A DNA stretch of 64,000 nucleotides from JAHECQ01 sp047638695. GTDB taxonomy: Bacteria; Actinomycetota; Acidimicrobiia; Acidimicrobiales; SZUA-35. Shown here piece after piece: positions 26,860 through 35,740 of this stretch. The first letter of the stretch is position 1, and every line of letters begins with the position of its first letter. Both the position numbers and the translations under genes were made by a program. Below the pieces are notes generated by a model that was not told where the DNA came from, did not search any database, and saw only the letters and a program-made list of their open reading frames with translations. The stretch spans positions 12,053 to 76,052 of the forward strand of contig JBLINY010000007.1 of assembly GCA_047638695.1 (NCBI GenBank), in the 5' to 3' direction.

Positions 26860-27798
26860 TCAAACCGCCTGATCGCCCCACCAGTTTCCTACCCGCTCGA
26901 CCAGATCAGGCTGATGTGCATCAAACCACTCGATCCGCGGATCACGGCGAAACCAACGTTGCTGACGGCGAGCAAAGCGCCGAGTCCGTTTCCTGGCCAG
27001 TTCCAAGGCCTCGTCGAGTGCCATTGCTCCGTCAAGATGGTCGAGAAGCTCCTTGTAACCAAGGGCCTGCCTGGCCGTTCTCGACAGAGGCTGTTCCGTC
27101 AAACCCGCGACCTCGTGCAGAAAGCCATCGGCCATCTGCTGATCGTACCGAGCGTCGATTCGGGCATCCATCACGGCCCGCTCAATCTCAAGACCTACCT
27201 GCACATACCTCGTCGGCGGATACCGGTCGACCCCCGGGCCATGGGCCGAGAACGGCTGGCCCGAGCCAATACACACCTCAAGAGCTCGTATCGTGCGTCG
27301 TCGGTTCGTTGGCAGGATCTTGGCTGCGGCGACCGGATCGAGCTCGGTCAGCCGTCCATACAACGCAGCAGTATCCGGTTCACGTTCCAGCTCCTGCTCG
27401 ACCTCTGGGTACTTGGGCGGAATGGTGAACTGATCGACAACTGCTCGAACGTACAGACCTGTGCCCCCAACCAGAATCGGAACGACGCCGCGCTCCGCAA
27501 GACGTCCAAGCACATCGTCAACTTCAATCGCAAAGCGGGACACCGTGTAGTCATCGGCGGGGGTCGCGACATCGATCAGGTGGTGTCGAACCCGCTGCTG
27601 TTCGACCTTGGTGGGCTTTGCGGTGCCGACATCCATACCGGCGTACACCGCCATGGCGTCGGCCGACACGATTTCGACCGCCTGTCCGTTGGCGTTTGCT
27701 TGCTCGGCCAGGCGGAGCGCAAGCGACGACTTGCCGCTGGCGGTGGGCCCCACGATGACCAACGGAGGCAAGACGGACCCGCTCGGTTGATCGGTCAC
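26860..27798 (-). CDS. miaA: tRNA dimethylallyltransferase
   Basis: MiaA, about 312 residues, adds the dimethylallyl group to A37 of UNN-decoding tRNAs, the step before MiaB acts (miaB is at 35741-37165). The P-loop is VGPTASGKSSLALRLA. DAMAVYAGMDVGTAKP and VGGTGLYVRAVVD are family motifs, as is QALGYKELLDHLDG. The open frame extends upstream but the true start is GTG 27798 (VTDQPSG). It overlaps the preceding gene's TGA as GTGA, indicating coupled translation. Confidence 0.96.
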   Translation of the reverse strand: MTDQPSGSVLPPLVIVGPTASGKSSLALRLAEQANANGQAVEIVSADAMAVYAGMDVGTAKPTKVEQQRVRHHLIDVATPADDYTVSRFAIEVDDVLGRLAERGVVPILVGGTGLYVRAVVDQFTIPPKYPEVEQELEREPDTAALYGRLTELDPVAAAKILPTNRRRTIRALEVCIGSGQPFSAHGPGVDRYPPTRYVQVGLEIERAVMDARIDARYDQQMADGFLHEVAGLTEQPLSRTARQALGYKELLDHLDGAMALDEALELARKRTRRFARRQQRWFRRDPRIEWFDAHQPDLVERVGNWWGDQAV

Positions 27799-28418
27799 AA
27801 GAGGTGACTGGCCAGGACGTAGTGATCGAGACGCACCAGGTCGGGGGGAATGCCGTACGCGTCGTAGAAGGCGAACACCGCCTCCGGCCCGAGATGCTGC
27901 TGAATGGACTGATGAGCAATTGCCAAGTCCAAGTGGCGGTCGGCAACGCATGGATGGTCGACCCTTGCCAGCGTTGTCAGGCGACCATCGCCGAAGCCCA
28001 TGTTGACCAACAACGGGCTGCCGTGGCAGACAACGAGATCTTCGGTGTCGGGGCGACCGTCGCGCCATAGTCGTTGCAACGTAGCAAGGTCGTAGCGGCA
28101 GTAGGGCTCGGGCAGCTCCGCACCGTCAACCTCGTTGTCCAGGCGACTGGCCAGCGCTTCCCAGCCGCGATCAAAGGGCGCATCGTCGATAGGTAGCGCA
28201 TGAATCCGCAGAAGAATCTCGGCCACCAAACCAACGACGGAGACCAGATCACCAAGACGGTCAGGACGATCGCCACCCAGAACGCCCTCGGGCAAATCAG
28301 CCACAACATCGACATCACCGAGCTGCTCGTTCAACCACTTCCGGCTGGCTTCGGCGCCCTCGGCGGCAGCGGGAAGGTGTTCGGTCACGTGCCCAAGGCT
28401 ACTGGCGAGTTGGGCCAT
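27795..28418 (-). CDS. aminoglycoside-phosphotransferase-like C-lobe protein lacking the catalytic Asp
   Basis: About 207 residues matching the C-terminal lobe of APH/choline-kinase-fold phosphotransferases (LVVCHGSPLLVNMGF...RVDHPCVADRHLDLAIAHQSI). In active enzymes the loop reads HGDxxxxN; here the catalytic Asp is Ser (HGS), while the Asn and the later Asp of VDHP remain. The N-terminal ATP-binding lobe is essentially missing. It is therefore probably not an active kinase. The start at ATG 28418 overlaps the end of the upstream hydrolase gene by 20 bp, and its end overlaps miaA by 4 bp. Confidence 0.7.
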   Translation of the reverse strand: MAQLASSLGHVTEHLPAAAEGAEASRKWLNEQLGDVDVVADLPEGVLGGDRPDRLGDLVSVVGLVAEILLRIHALPIDDAPFDRGWEALASRLDNEVDGAELPEPYCRYDLATLQRLWRDGRPDTEDLVVCHGSPLLVNMGFGDGRLTTLARVDHPCVADRHLDLAIAHQSIQQHLGPEAVFAFYDAYGIPPDLVRLDHYVLASHLL

Positions 28419-29175
28419 GCTCCGTCGACCGTTTTGGCCGGCCGACCAGGGACAGCAACGTGCCGGCGACCGTGACCGGGTCAACCACGAGATGTAGGTG
28501 CTCGCCGTCGAGCCTGGCGACGTGCCAGCCTTCCTCCAAGGCCCGCTCGTACCCCATCGCATACATGTCGCCGGTCGCCAGAAAGGCCCGCTCGACCGAG
28601 TCGGGCAGTACGGGAACTGGAATCGCTTGGTCGAAAAGGGCCCGCGGCATCGGCATTGCCTCGCTGAAGACCCGTTCGCGATCTTCCTCCAGCAACATGT
28701 CACGGATCATCCCGCCCCACCACAGATACCAAGGCGGCACATAGTCGTCGGGCCGCATGAGGTCGTCGAGCATCGCGGCCAGCGGCTTGTCGGCATCCAC
28801 CGGCGACATTCCGTCCTCGGCCGGGAAACGACCGTTCACGAGAATGACCGACTCGACATCCCACTCGGCTTGCAGCAGTGCATCAGCAACCATTGGTAGC
28901 CGAGGACAGGCCGCCGAGTGACCGACCACCACGACTTCCTGACCCGTGTTCTTCGGCATTGCATCGAGTACGGCTTTCAGCCAAGGTCCGATGTGGTCAG
29001 CATCGCCGGGCTTGGTTCGAACCGACTTCGGCAGCACGGTTGCTTGACCGAGAAGGTTGAGGACCTCATCGACCCCGCGCCATGTCTCAGGGCCAATCAG
29101 GTAGCTGGGAATCAGCAGCCAGAGACGCCGCCGCTTGCGGTAAACCGACATCTGGAAGCCGCCGTAGGCAGGCAT
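28399..29175 (-). CDS. alpha/beta-hydrolase-like protein
   Basis: About 258 residues with an alpha/beta-hydrolase look. A first strand (RLWLLIPSYLIG) precedes the nucleophile-elbow-like VVVVGHSAACPRLP with a candidate Ser. A late His is in DGEHLHLVVDP. Similar proteins of unknown substrate are annotated as alpha/beta hydrolases. The start may be ATG 29175 or ATG 29151 (MSVYRKRRRLW). It is the first gene of a six-gene minus-strand run that ends with dapC. Confidence 0.65.
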   Translation of the reverse strand: MPAYGGFQMSVYRKRRRLWLLIPSYLIGPETWRGVDEVLNLLGQATVLPKSVRTKPGDADHIGPWLKAVLDAMPKNTGQEVVVVGHSAACPRLPMVADALLQAEWDVESVILVNGRFPAEDGMSPVDADKPLAAMLDDLMRPDDYVPPWYLWWGGMIRDMLLEEDRERVFSEAMPMPRALFDQAIPVPVLPDSVERAFLATGDMYAMGYERALEEGWHVARLDGEHLHLVVDPVTVAGTLLSLVGRPKRSTEHGPTRQ

Positions 29176-29254
29176 GGACAAAACTCAACACTCCGCAATC
29201 ACTTACCCCGCGACCCTAGTCATGGCGCGGCAACTGGTGTCAACCGTTGCCGAC

Positions 29255-29336
29255 CAGCTTCGCTCCCCTACCCAGCTTCGCTCCCCTACCCAGCTTCGCT
29301 CCCCTACCCAGCTTCGCTCCCCTACCCAGCTTCGCT
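29255..29336. repeat. four and a half copies of an 18-bp repeat at the 3' end of ino1
   Basis: The unit CAGCTTCGCTCCCCTACC is repeated without change. The array begins in the last codons and TAG stop of the inositol-phosphate synthase gene and runs into the intergenic region. Confidence 0.9.
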
Positions 29337-30626
29337 GTGAGTAACGGCGTCTTCACCCATCCACTCGCGCAGCGTGTTCTTCATCTTTGTCTGCTGGATG
29401 AACAAGTCTTGCTCGGGATCTACATCACCGCGGGCTTGAGGCGCCTTCAGATAGAAGCTGAGCCACTCCTGCACGCCCGACTGGCCGGCCCGGGATGCCA
29501 GATCCATGAACAGGGCCAGGTCGAGCACGATTGGGGCGGCCAAAATGGAGTCGCGGCAAAGGAAGTTGATCTTGATCTGCATCGGGTACCCCATCCATCC
29601 GAAGATGTCGATGGAGTCCCAGCCCTCTTTGTTGTCGCCCCGCGGCGGGTAGTAGTTGATCCGCACGACGTGGTCGACGTTGCCGTAGAGGTCGGGATAG
29701 ACGTCGGGCTGCAGGATGGTGTGCAGAACCCCAAGCTTCGACTCTTCCTTGGTCTTGAAGTTCTCGGGAGCATCGAGCACCTCGCCATCGCGATTGCCGA
29801 GGATGTTCGTGCTGTACCAGCCCCGTAGGCCCAGCATTCGAGCCTTGAGACCGGGAGCGATCAGCGTCTTCATCAGCGTTTGGCCAGTCTTGAAGTCTCT
29901 CCCCGCTATCGGGACACCCCGTGTCTGCGAGAGTTCGATCATGCAAGCCAAGTCGGTCGACAGGTTCGGTGCGCCGTTGGCGAAAGGCACGCCCGACTGA
30001 AGGGCCGCATACACGTAGATCTGGCTCGGCGAAATGTTGTCGTCGTTGTCCTTGAGGCCCTGTTCGAAGGCGGCGACCGTCTCGTGCACGGCACTGGGTT
30101 CTTGGAAGGCTTCCGTCGAACCACACCACACCATCACCATGCGGTCGCATCCGTTCTCGGTGCGGAAGTTCTCGATGTCGTCGATCAGCGCCATCGCCTG
30201 ATCCCATTTGGAATCGAGATTCTTCACCCGATGGCCGTCGAGTCGCGACACCCACTTCTGATCGAAGACGGCCTCCATGGCCACGATGCCTTCCATCTCA
30301 CTCGAAATCGGGGCAAGGTCTTTCTCCTCCAGAACACCGCACGTGCGGGCGGCCTCGAGGGCGTTCGACGAAATGGGATCCCAACCACCGAACACGATGT
30401 CGTCCAGCGAGGCCAGGGGGACAAAATCGCGGATAAGCGGGTTGCGAGCATCGTCCTTGGCACCCAGTCGGATGTGGGCCATCTGGCTGACCGAGCCGAG
30501 AGGGGGCTTGCCCTCGGCCCTCGCCTGAAGCACACCGGCGATGAACGTCGATGCCACCGCGCCCATCCCAGGCGTGAGGACACCGAGTTTGCCGGTTGCG
30601 GGAGGAATGTCGAGTGCTTTCGTCAT
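29322..30626 (-). CDS. ino1: myo-inositol-1-phosphate synthase
   Basis: Actinobacterial-length inositol-3-phosphate synthase (about 434 residues) that converts glucose-6-phosphate to inositol phosphate. This is the entry to phosphatidylinositol and, in many actinobacteria, to mycothiol. Family features are LGVLTPGMGAVASTFIAG (NAD binding), FGGWDPISSNALEAA, VYVYAALQSGVPFANGAPNLSTD (IYVYAALQ here), GRDFKTGQTLMKT and LGLRGWYSTNILGNRDGEVL. ATG 30626 is preferred; GTG 30632 adds two residues. It is divergent from a LysR gene across a palindromic AT-rich spacer. Confidence 0.95.
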   Translation of the reverse strand: MTKALDIPPATGKLGVLTPGMGAVASTFIAGVLQARAEGKPPLGSVSQMAHIRLGAKDDARNPLIRDFVPLASLDDIVFGGWDPISSNALEAARTCGVLEEKDLAPISSEMEGIVAMEAVFDQKWVSRLDGHRVKNLDSKWDQAMALIDDIENFRTENGCDRMVMVWCGSTEAFQEPSAVHETVAAFEQGLKDNDDNISPSQIYVYAALQSGVPFANGAPNLSTDLACMIELSQTRGVPIAGRDFKTGQTLMKTLIAPGLKARMLGLRGWYSTNILGNRDGEVLDAPENFKTKEESKLGVLHTILQPDVYPDLYGNVDHVVRINYYPPRGDNKEGWDSIDIFGWMGYPMQIKINFLCRDSILAAPIVLDLALFMDLASRAGQSGVQEWLSFYLKAPQARGDVDPEQDLFIQQTKMKNTLREWMGEDAVTHSEAG

Positions 30627-30634
30627 AGACACAC

Positions 30635-30682
30635 GATAAGTAACTCTTTTGATATTGTCTCTTTTGTTAAGCTTTACTTATC
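30635..30682. promoter_or_regulatory. inverted repeat operator between ino1 and the LysR gene
   Basis: GATAAGTAA (30635-30643) and TTACTTATC (30674-30682) are perfect inverted repeats of 9 bp whose centres are 39 bp apart. The AT-rich spacer has two CTCTTTTG copies. It is the only regulatory space for both genes and probably binds the LysR-type protein. Confidence 0.55.
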
Positions 30683-30686
30683 AATT

Positions 30687-31571
30687 GTGCGACAGCTTCC
30701 CTCGATCACGATCACCCAGCTCGACTATCTCGTTGCCGTTGCCGACGCCCCGACTTGGGCCGATGCAGCTGCTGGGTTGGGCGTTACGCCATCGGCTCTG
30801 AGTCAAGGTTTGGCTGAGCTTGAACGACGGCTCGACTTCGCTCTATTCGAGCGGCAGGGTCGGCGTCGCATCGTTGCCTCCCGCTCGGCCGAGGTGCTGG
30901 CATACGCCAGACGAGTTACAGCCCAAACGGCCGATCTCGCTCGCTGGATCGACGATGCTCGGAGCGGGCGAGCCGGCAGTCTTCGTGTTGGCATGATCGA
31001 TGCAGCCGCGTTGGGCCACTGGCCCGCTCTACTTCAGGAGTTCCGCCAGACCCATCCAGATTTGAGTCTTCGACTCTCCATCGCACCATCAGGCGAGCTC
31101 TTGAGCCAGTTACTGCGAGATCAACTGGACCTTGCAGTCATCGTCGCCCCATCTGAAATACCCATCGGCATTGGCTGGATCGATCTCTTAACCGATCCCC
31201 TTGCGGTGTACGCACCGCCAAATACGCCCATTGGGCCGCCCAGCACGTGGGGCCCGTGGGTCTCATTCCCCACGACGTCGCATACCCGAGAGTTGATTGA
31301 AGCGGCGCTGGATGAGCTCGGCGTACGCTTCGAAGTGACATCAGAATCGCATCAACCGGAGGTGTTGCGGGCGATGGTGCGTCTCGGCATGGGATGGACC
31401 GTGCTGCCGGTGATACAAGCTGAGACCGGACCACACCCGCTCGTTCGTGCCCGAACCGAGCCGCTAGTCACCCGAAGCCTCATTACCGCACGTCGAGAAG
31501 GTGCTCTACCTCACCCCATGATCGATGAGTTCGAAGCCCGACTCCGAGAGTCAGCCTCATCAACCCCATAG
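30687..31571 (+). CDS. LysR-family transcriptional regulator
   Basis: LysR-type regulator of about 294 residues. The N-terminal helix-turn-helix includes QLDYLVAVADAPTWADAAAGLGVTPSALSQGLAELERRL, followed by the LFERQGRR wing. The C-terminal part is a periplasmic-binding-like effector domain (SLRVGMIDAAALGHWP, LDLAVIVAPSE). The start is GTG 30687, which leaves just 60 bp to ino1. It is divergent from ino1, so control of inositol synthesis is the simplest guess. Confidence 0.88.
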   Translation: MRQLPSITITQLDYLVAVADAPTWADAAAGLGVTPSALSQGLAELERRLDFALFERQGRRRIVASRSAEVLAYARRVTAQTADLARWIDDARSGRAGSLRVGMIDAAALGHWPALLQEFRQTHPDLSLRLSIAPSGELLSQLLRDQLDLAVIVAPSEIPIGIGWIDLLTDPLAVYAPPNTPIGPPSTWGPWVSFPTTSHTRELIEAALDELGVRFEVTSESHQPEVLRAMVRLGMGWTVLPVIQAETGPHPLVRARTEPLVTRSLITARREGALPHPMIDEFEARLRESASSTP

Positions 31572-31580
31572 GATCAGCCA

Positions 31581-32003
31581 GTGGACATCGAGTTCGCTGA
31601 TGACGAAATTGTGCCAATCCGAGAGCTGGTCGACCTCTATGAGGCCGTCGGTTGGCTCCTCTATGCCTCCGACCCCGACCGCCTGGCGCTGGCCATCGAT
31701 CGCTCCACCTACGTGGTCACCGCCCGCGTTGACGGTGAGCTCGTCGGGCTGGCTCGCAGCCTGAGCGACGAGGTCGCCGTGCTGTACCTGCAGGAAGTCT
31801 TGGTGCGCCCCGACCACCACCGTCGCGGGATCGGCGCAACTCTGATTACCAAGTGTCTCGATCGCTTTTCGCACGTCCCGCAAAAAGTGCTGCTGTCGGA
31901 TGGCGACGACGGCGATCAAGCTTTTGCCCGGGCGCTGGGATTCAAGCCGGCCGCGGCCTCCAACCTCACCGCTTTCGTGCGAAGGCTTCCGGACCTTGAC
32001 TGA
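31581..32003 (+). CDS. GNAT-family N-acetyltransferase
   Basis: Single-domain GNAT of 140 residues. Strand beta4 is followed by the acetyl-CoA loop VRPDHHRRGIGATLIT, the R/QxxGxG/A motif in the form RRGIGA. It ends with ARALGFKPA. The substrate is not predictable. It starts at GTG 31581, 9 bp after the LysR gene, and is probably cotranscribed with it. Confidence 0.85.
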   Translation: MDIEFADDEIVPIRELVDLYEAVGWLLYASDPDRLALAIDRSTYVVTARVDGELVGLARSLSDEVAVLYLQEVLVRPDHHRRGIGATLITKCLDRFSHVPQKVLLSDGDDGDQAFARALGFKPAAASNLTAFVRRLPDLD

Positions 32004-32012
32004 ACAACATCC

Positions 32013-33773
32013 ATGAGCGGAAACGAAGCGGCCGTTCTCGTCGTACTCGTCGGGATGGCTGCAGCGCTGGCAACCAGACGAGTCTCGCCGACCTTCGGGG
32101 TGGTCGGAGCGCTCCTCATTCTGTTCGTTACGAACATCGCCGATGCTGACGAAGCGTTCCAAGGTCTCTCGAACTCTGCACCGCTGACGGTTGCCGCTCT
32201 CTATGTGGTGGCCGGCGGCGTTCAGCGCACCGGAGCGCTCGCATCGGCGGTCAAAAAGACCGCTGGCGATCGAGGCATCACACGTGTCCTTTTCGGGTCG
32301 GCGGCCGTCAGCACGTTCGTCGCCAATACACCGGTCGTTGCCATCTTGATCGATCCGATCATCCGCTGGGCCCGCGAACGCGGGCACGCTCCGTCGCTCT
32401 ATCTGATTCCGCTTTCCTACGCCACGATCCTCGGAGGAATGACAACGGTCATTGGAACTTCGACCAATCTCGTTGCGTCGGGCACGTTGACCGATCTGGG
32501 TACGGAGCCATTGACCTTCTTCGAGCCGGCGAAGTTCGGTTTGCCGGTCGGGTTGCTCGGACTGATGATTGTTGTGATGCTCGGCCCCCGGGTCTTACCG
32601 AGCCGAGGCGAGTCGAACGATGGGTCGGGAACGGCCGATGCCGGCTTCCTTGTTGCTTGCGAAGTAGTCGAGAACGGCACCTTCGACGGACGCTCGATCG
32701 AAGACGCCGGACTTCGCAACCTGCCTGGAATGTTCCTCGTTGCGGTAACCCATGGCGAATCGGGCGAAGTCATCGCTCCGGTCGCACCCGCCCATGTCTT
32801 GCGCGGCGGCGACCTGTGCTCGTTTGCCGGAGCAGTCGATGACGTCGTCGAACTCCGAAATCGTGAAGGCTTGCGCTACGCCGAGTCAGAACAGCTGGAC
32901 GCGCTCGATGATGGTCAACATGCCTGGTTCGAAACGGTGATCGGTAACGGCTCCAGTTTGATTGGCCGAACCATGAAAGAAGCCGAGTTTCGCGAGCGGT
33001 ATCAGGCTGCCGTGGTCGGCCTTCACCGCGCCGGCCGTCCGATCACCGGGAAACTCGGACAGGAACGCCTTCGGCTTGGTGATGCTCTATTGCTCGTTTC
33101 CGACCTCGGTTTCGCTCAACGGTGGCACCGTCGCAGCGACTTTCTTCTCATCCGACAACGCAATGAGCCAGCGCCCTCGACCTCCAACAAGGCCACCGTC
33201 TCAATGCTCATCTTGGCAGTCGTAGTAATCCTGACAGTCACTCAGGTCACTGACGTCTTACGGGCTTCGGTGATCGGTGCCGCACTGACGGTCGCAACCG
33301 GCATTCACACACCACGCCAGGCGCGCGACGCTGTCGATCTGAATGTGGTGGTCCTCATCGCTGCCGCCTTGGGGCTTGGTGGAGTTATCAGCTCGTCAGA
33401 CCTCTCGGCCCGGATCGCTCACGGGTTGACCGGCGGGCTGGACGGACTTGGCACCTGGGGGGTCGCTCTAGGCGTAGTGCTCGCCGCCCTGTTGCTCACC
33501 GAACTTGTGACAAACGCTGGAGCGGTGGCAATCATGGTTCCGATTGCGATTGCATCGGCGGCCGATGTCGCTGCTGACCCACGACTCTTTGCGCTCGGAG
33601 CCATCGTGGCGGCAAGTGCATCTTTTCTCACACCAATCGGCTATCAAACCAACACGATGGTCTATGGGCCGGGTCGATATCAGGTATCGGACTACCTCCG
33701 CCTTGGTGCACCCCTCACGCTGATGGTGCTTGTTGTCGTGCCGTTCTTGATGGTGCATGGCGGGCTGTGGTGA
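32013..33773 (+). CDS. SLC13/DASS-type permease with TrkA-C domains
   Basis: Membrane transporter of 586 residues with many hydrophobic helices on both sides of a soluble insert. The first half has STFVANTPVVAIL and GGMTTVIGTSTNLVASG, matching the SNT/TSTN signatures of divalent anion:sodium symporters. The insert at about residues 215-375 contains two TrkA-C-like segments (FDGRSIEDAGLR..., GRTMKEAEFRERY). The second half repeats the fold, with LTELVTNAGAVAIMVPIAI and LTPIGYQTNTMVYGPG. Likely substrates are sulfate or dicarboxylates, not resolved here. Confidence 0.87.
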   Translation: MSGNEAAVLVVLVGMAAALATRRVSPTFGVVGALLILFVTNIADADEAFQGLSNSAPLTVAALYVVAGGVQRTGALASAVKKTAGDRGITRVLFGSAAVSTFVANTPVVAILIDPIIRWARERGHAPSLYLIPLSYATILGGMTTVIGTSTNLVASGTLTDLGTEPLTFFEPAKFGLPVGLLGLMIVVMLGPRVLPSRGESNDGSGTADAGFLVACEVVENGTFDGRSIEDAGLRNLPGMFLVAVTHGESGEVIAPVAPAHVLRGGDLCSFAGAVDDVVELRNREGLRYAESEQLDALDDGQHAWFETVIGNGSSLIGRTMKEAEFRERYQAAVVGLHRAGRPITGKLGQERLRLGDALLLVSDLGFAQRWHRRSDFLLIRQRNEPAPSTSNKATVSMLILAVVVILTVTQVTDVLRASVIGAALTVATGIHTPRQARDAVDLNVVVLIAAALGLGGVISSSDLSARIAHGLTGGLDGLGTWGVALGVVLAALLLTELVTNAGAVAIMVPIAIASAADVAADPRLFALGAIVAASASFLTPIGYQTNTMVYGPGRYQVSDYLRLGAPLTLMVLVVVPFLMVHGGLW

Positions 33774-33821
33774 CGGCGTAAAACACCCCACGGTTCCGGG
33801 CGCCTGTGGGAGCATTCGGAA

Positions 33822-34171
33822 ATGGCAGTACCCAAGGTCGATCACCTCGTAGGTCGCTTCATTCGGCTCGAGCCGGTGTCAGAAGCTCACGTATCGGCGT
33901 TGCTAGAAAACAGCTGCTGCTCACGCAAGCGTTCGATACCTGGGCCCTCGCACGAGTCGATCTGAAGACCGATGCCCGCAACGACCGATCCCGAACGGCC
34001 ATCGCCGGGCTCGGCGCGACGTTCGAGGGCGTGCTGAGATCATGGCAGGCCTCCTACGCCCCCGGCGAAGAAGACAACCTACGAGACACGGCGATCTACT
34101 CAATTCTCCGAAGCGACTGGCCATCGGTTCGACGCCAGCTAGTCGACCGGCTCGGGCCACCGGCCAGCTAG
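33822..34171 (+). pseudogene. RimJ/RimL-type acetyltransferase with internal deletion
   Basis: The N-terminal 28 codons (MAVPKVDHLVGRFIRLEPVS...ALL) are typical of RimL-like GNAT proteins. The C-terminal part (TQAFDTWALARVDLKTDARNDRSRTAI ... RDTAIYSILRSDWPSV) is also typical, but it lies in a different frame, entered at about 33905-33915. Some 85 residues containing the acetyl-CoA loop are missing. The N-terminal frame stops shortly after the junction. It is probably a dead gene after a deletion. Confidence 0.7.
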
Positions 34172-34206
34172 CCCGCCACGGCCACCTAGCCGTGAGAGAA
34201 TGAACC

Positions 34207-34530
34207 ATGACTGCCGACCGGGATGACGAGCATTTTCTCATGGGACAGATCATCGGCGCGGCAAACCGCATCGACCCCGAGGGCGTCGTTATCTGGTTCT
34301 CATTCCGCACTGTGGGCGGAGACGCTATGAATGAACGCACGACCGCTGATGTTGATGGACGCTTCTCGTTCCTACTTCCGACCGTGCCGCTCGACACCGC
34401 GATGGTTGGCGCCGAACTTGTCGGGATAGAACCCGTCGACCTGGAACCACAGGGCACCGTGCTCGAACCCGGAGACTTGGTGCTCGTGGCCGACGACATC
34501 GTGCCCTCACACCTGCGGTACGGCTCCTAA
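34207..34530 (+). CDS. hypothetical protein
   Basis: Acidic soluble protein of 107 residues (MTADRDDEHFLMGQIIGAANRIDPEG, RTTADVDGRFSFLLPTVPLD). The pattern of a short beta-strand followed by DVDGRFSF recalls carboxypeptidase-regulatory-like beta-sandwich domains, but the match is weak. There is no signal peptide. Confidence 0.5.
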   Translation: MTADRDDEHFLMGQIIGAANRIDPEGVVIWFSFRTVGGDAMNERTTADVDGRFSFLLPTVPLDTAMVGAELVGIEPVDLEPQGTVLEPGDLVLVADDIVPSHLRYGS

Positions 34531-34535
34531 GGCCT

Positions 34536-35369
34536 TCAGTCGACCCGGCAGATCAACTCGCCGTGCACGATCGCGAACCACCCGTCGGGCTGTTCGGTCC
34601 AATCAGCGAAGGCCTGCGAGAACTCGGCCAAGTCAGCAGCGGTGGCAAAGCCGTAGTCAACGGCCTGCTGGGCGAACGCCGACGACGTTGCTCGGTCAAC
34701 CCATTGCCCACCCCAGTAGGCGCGATCGTCGGGAGTGGCGAACACCCAAGCATCACCAGTTGGCACCACGTTGGCAAGACCGGCAGCGCGGGCCCAACCC
34801 ACCAGGTGTCTAGCTCCGTCGGGCTCGGCGTTGTTGTGCTTGGCCACCCTTCGATAGGTGTCCATCCATCGATCGAGTCGAGGATCCGCAGGCGCCCAGA
34901 ACATGCCGTCGTAGTCGGCATCGCGAACAGCCACGATGCCGCCGGGCTTGGTCACCCGCTTCATCTCCCTCAGCGCCGCAACCGGATCGGAGAGATGTTG
35001 AAGCACTTGATGCGCGTGGGTGACATCAAAGCTGTCGTCATCGTGAGCCAGCTCATAGACGTCGCCTACCTCGAAGGTGATGTTCTGTACACCCCGCTCT
35101 TCGGCAGCCTGCCGGGCCTTGTCAAGGATGTCATCGCCGACCTCAATGGCCGTGACCTGGCCAGGCGCAACGATTTCAGCCAGATCAACCGTGATGGTGC
35201 CAGGACCACAGCCGACGTCGAGCAGTGTTTGTCCTGCCGACAGGTGAGGAAGCACGTACCCGGCGGAGTTCGCAGCTGTTCGCCAGCTATGTCCCCGCAA
35301 GACACTTTCGTGGTGGCCGTGGGTGTAGATATCAGTCGGCGTCGATGCCGCATCGGTGGCGTCAGCCAT
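34536..35369 (-). CDS. class I SAM-dependent methyltransferase
   Basis: Methyltransferase of about 277 residues. Motif I is LLDVGCGPGTITVDLAE, with an acidic residue at the end of strand 2 (TAIEVGDD). Motif post-I includes FEVGDVYELAHDDDSFDVTHAHQVLQHL, resembling UbiE/MenG and related small-molecule methyltransferases. The substrate is unknown. It starts at ATG 35369 (MADATDAAS) and overlaps the preceding gene's TGA by 8 bp. Confidence 0.85.
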   Translation of the reverse strand: MADATDAASTPTDIYTHGHHESVLRGHSWRTAANSAGYVLPHLSAGQTLLDVGCGPGTITVDLAEIVAPGQVTAIEVGDDILDKARQAAEERGVQNITFEVGDVYELAHDDDSFDVTHAHQVLQHLSDPVAALREMKRVTKPGGIVAVRDADYDGMFWAPADPRLDRWMDTYRRVAKHNNAEPDGARHLVGWARAAGLANVVPTGDAWVFATPDDRAYWGGQWVDRATSSAFAQQAVDYGFATAADLAEFSQAFADWTEQPDGWFAIVHGELICRVD

Positions 35370-35736
35370 GAGGTTTTCCGAATTCCTTCCAGAGTGCTTT
35401 CTTGATCTCGGTTTCGAGTTGGCCGGTCGCCACAGCGGCAAGAACTGCTGCCCCGCCGAGCAGGCCTTTCGGCGAGACGTTGATGTCAATACCAATCGTG
35501 GAGCCACTCGATAGACCCGGGTTGGCCACACCAGCAGTGCCGGACGCAGCGAACCCCGGACCGTTCACCCGGAGCGTCCACGTGTTTTCCTCGCGTTCTT
35601 TCACCTCGGCCCGGACCGACTCGGCCGAGGTGAACCAGGCAACAACCATCGCTGGATTGTCAGCCGCCTCGACGAAGCGGGAGCGGGCCAGACTCTCGGA
35701 TGCTTCGACCTCGACATCGAAGCGCACTCGAGGCAC
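35362..35736 (-). CDS. hypothetical protein, possibly SRPBCC-like
   Basis: 124 residues with alternating strands (RVRFDVEVEASESLARSRFVEAADNPAMVVAWF) and a C-terminal helix (GQLETEIKKALWKEF). The pattern suggests a small START/SRPBCC-like or actinobacterial DUF2505-like fold, but no signature is decisive. It lies 4 bp after miaB and overlaps the methyltransferase start, so it is probably part of the miaB operon. Confidence 0.5.
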   Translation of the reverse strand: MPRVRFDVEVEASESLARSRFVEAADNPAMVVAWFTSAESVRAEVKEREENTWTLRVNGPGFAASGTAGVANPGLSSGSTIGIDINVSPKGLLGGAAVLAAVATGQLETEIKKALWKEFGKPHG

Positions 35737-35740
35737 GAGC

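Noticed and set aside
26130..27807. Two long plus-strand open frames (432 and 398 codons)
   Set aside because: Both are antisense to dapF and miaA, which show full catalytic motifs.
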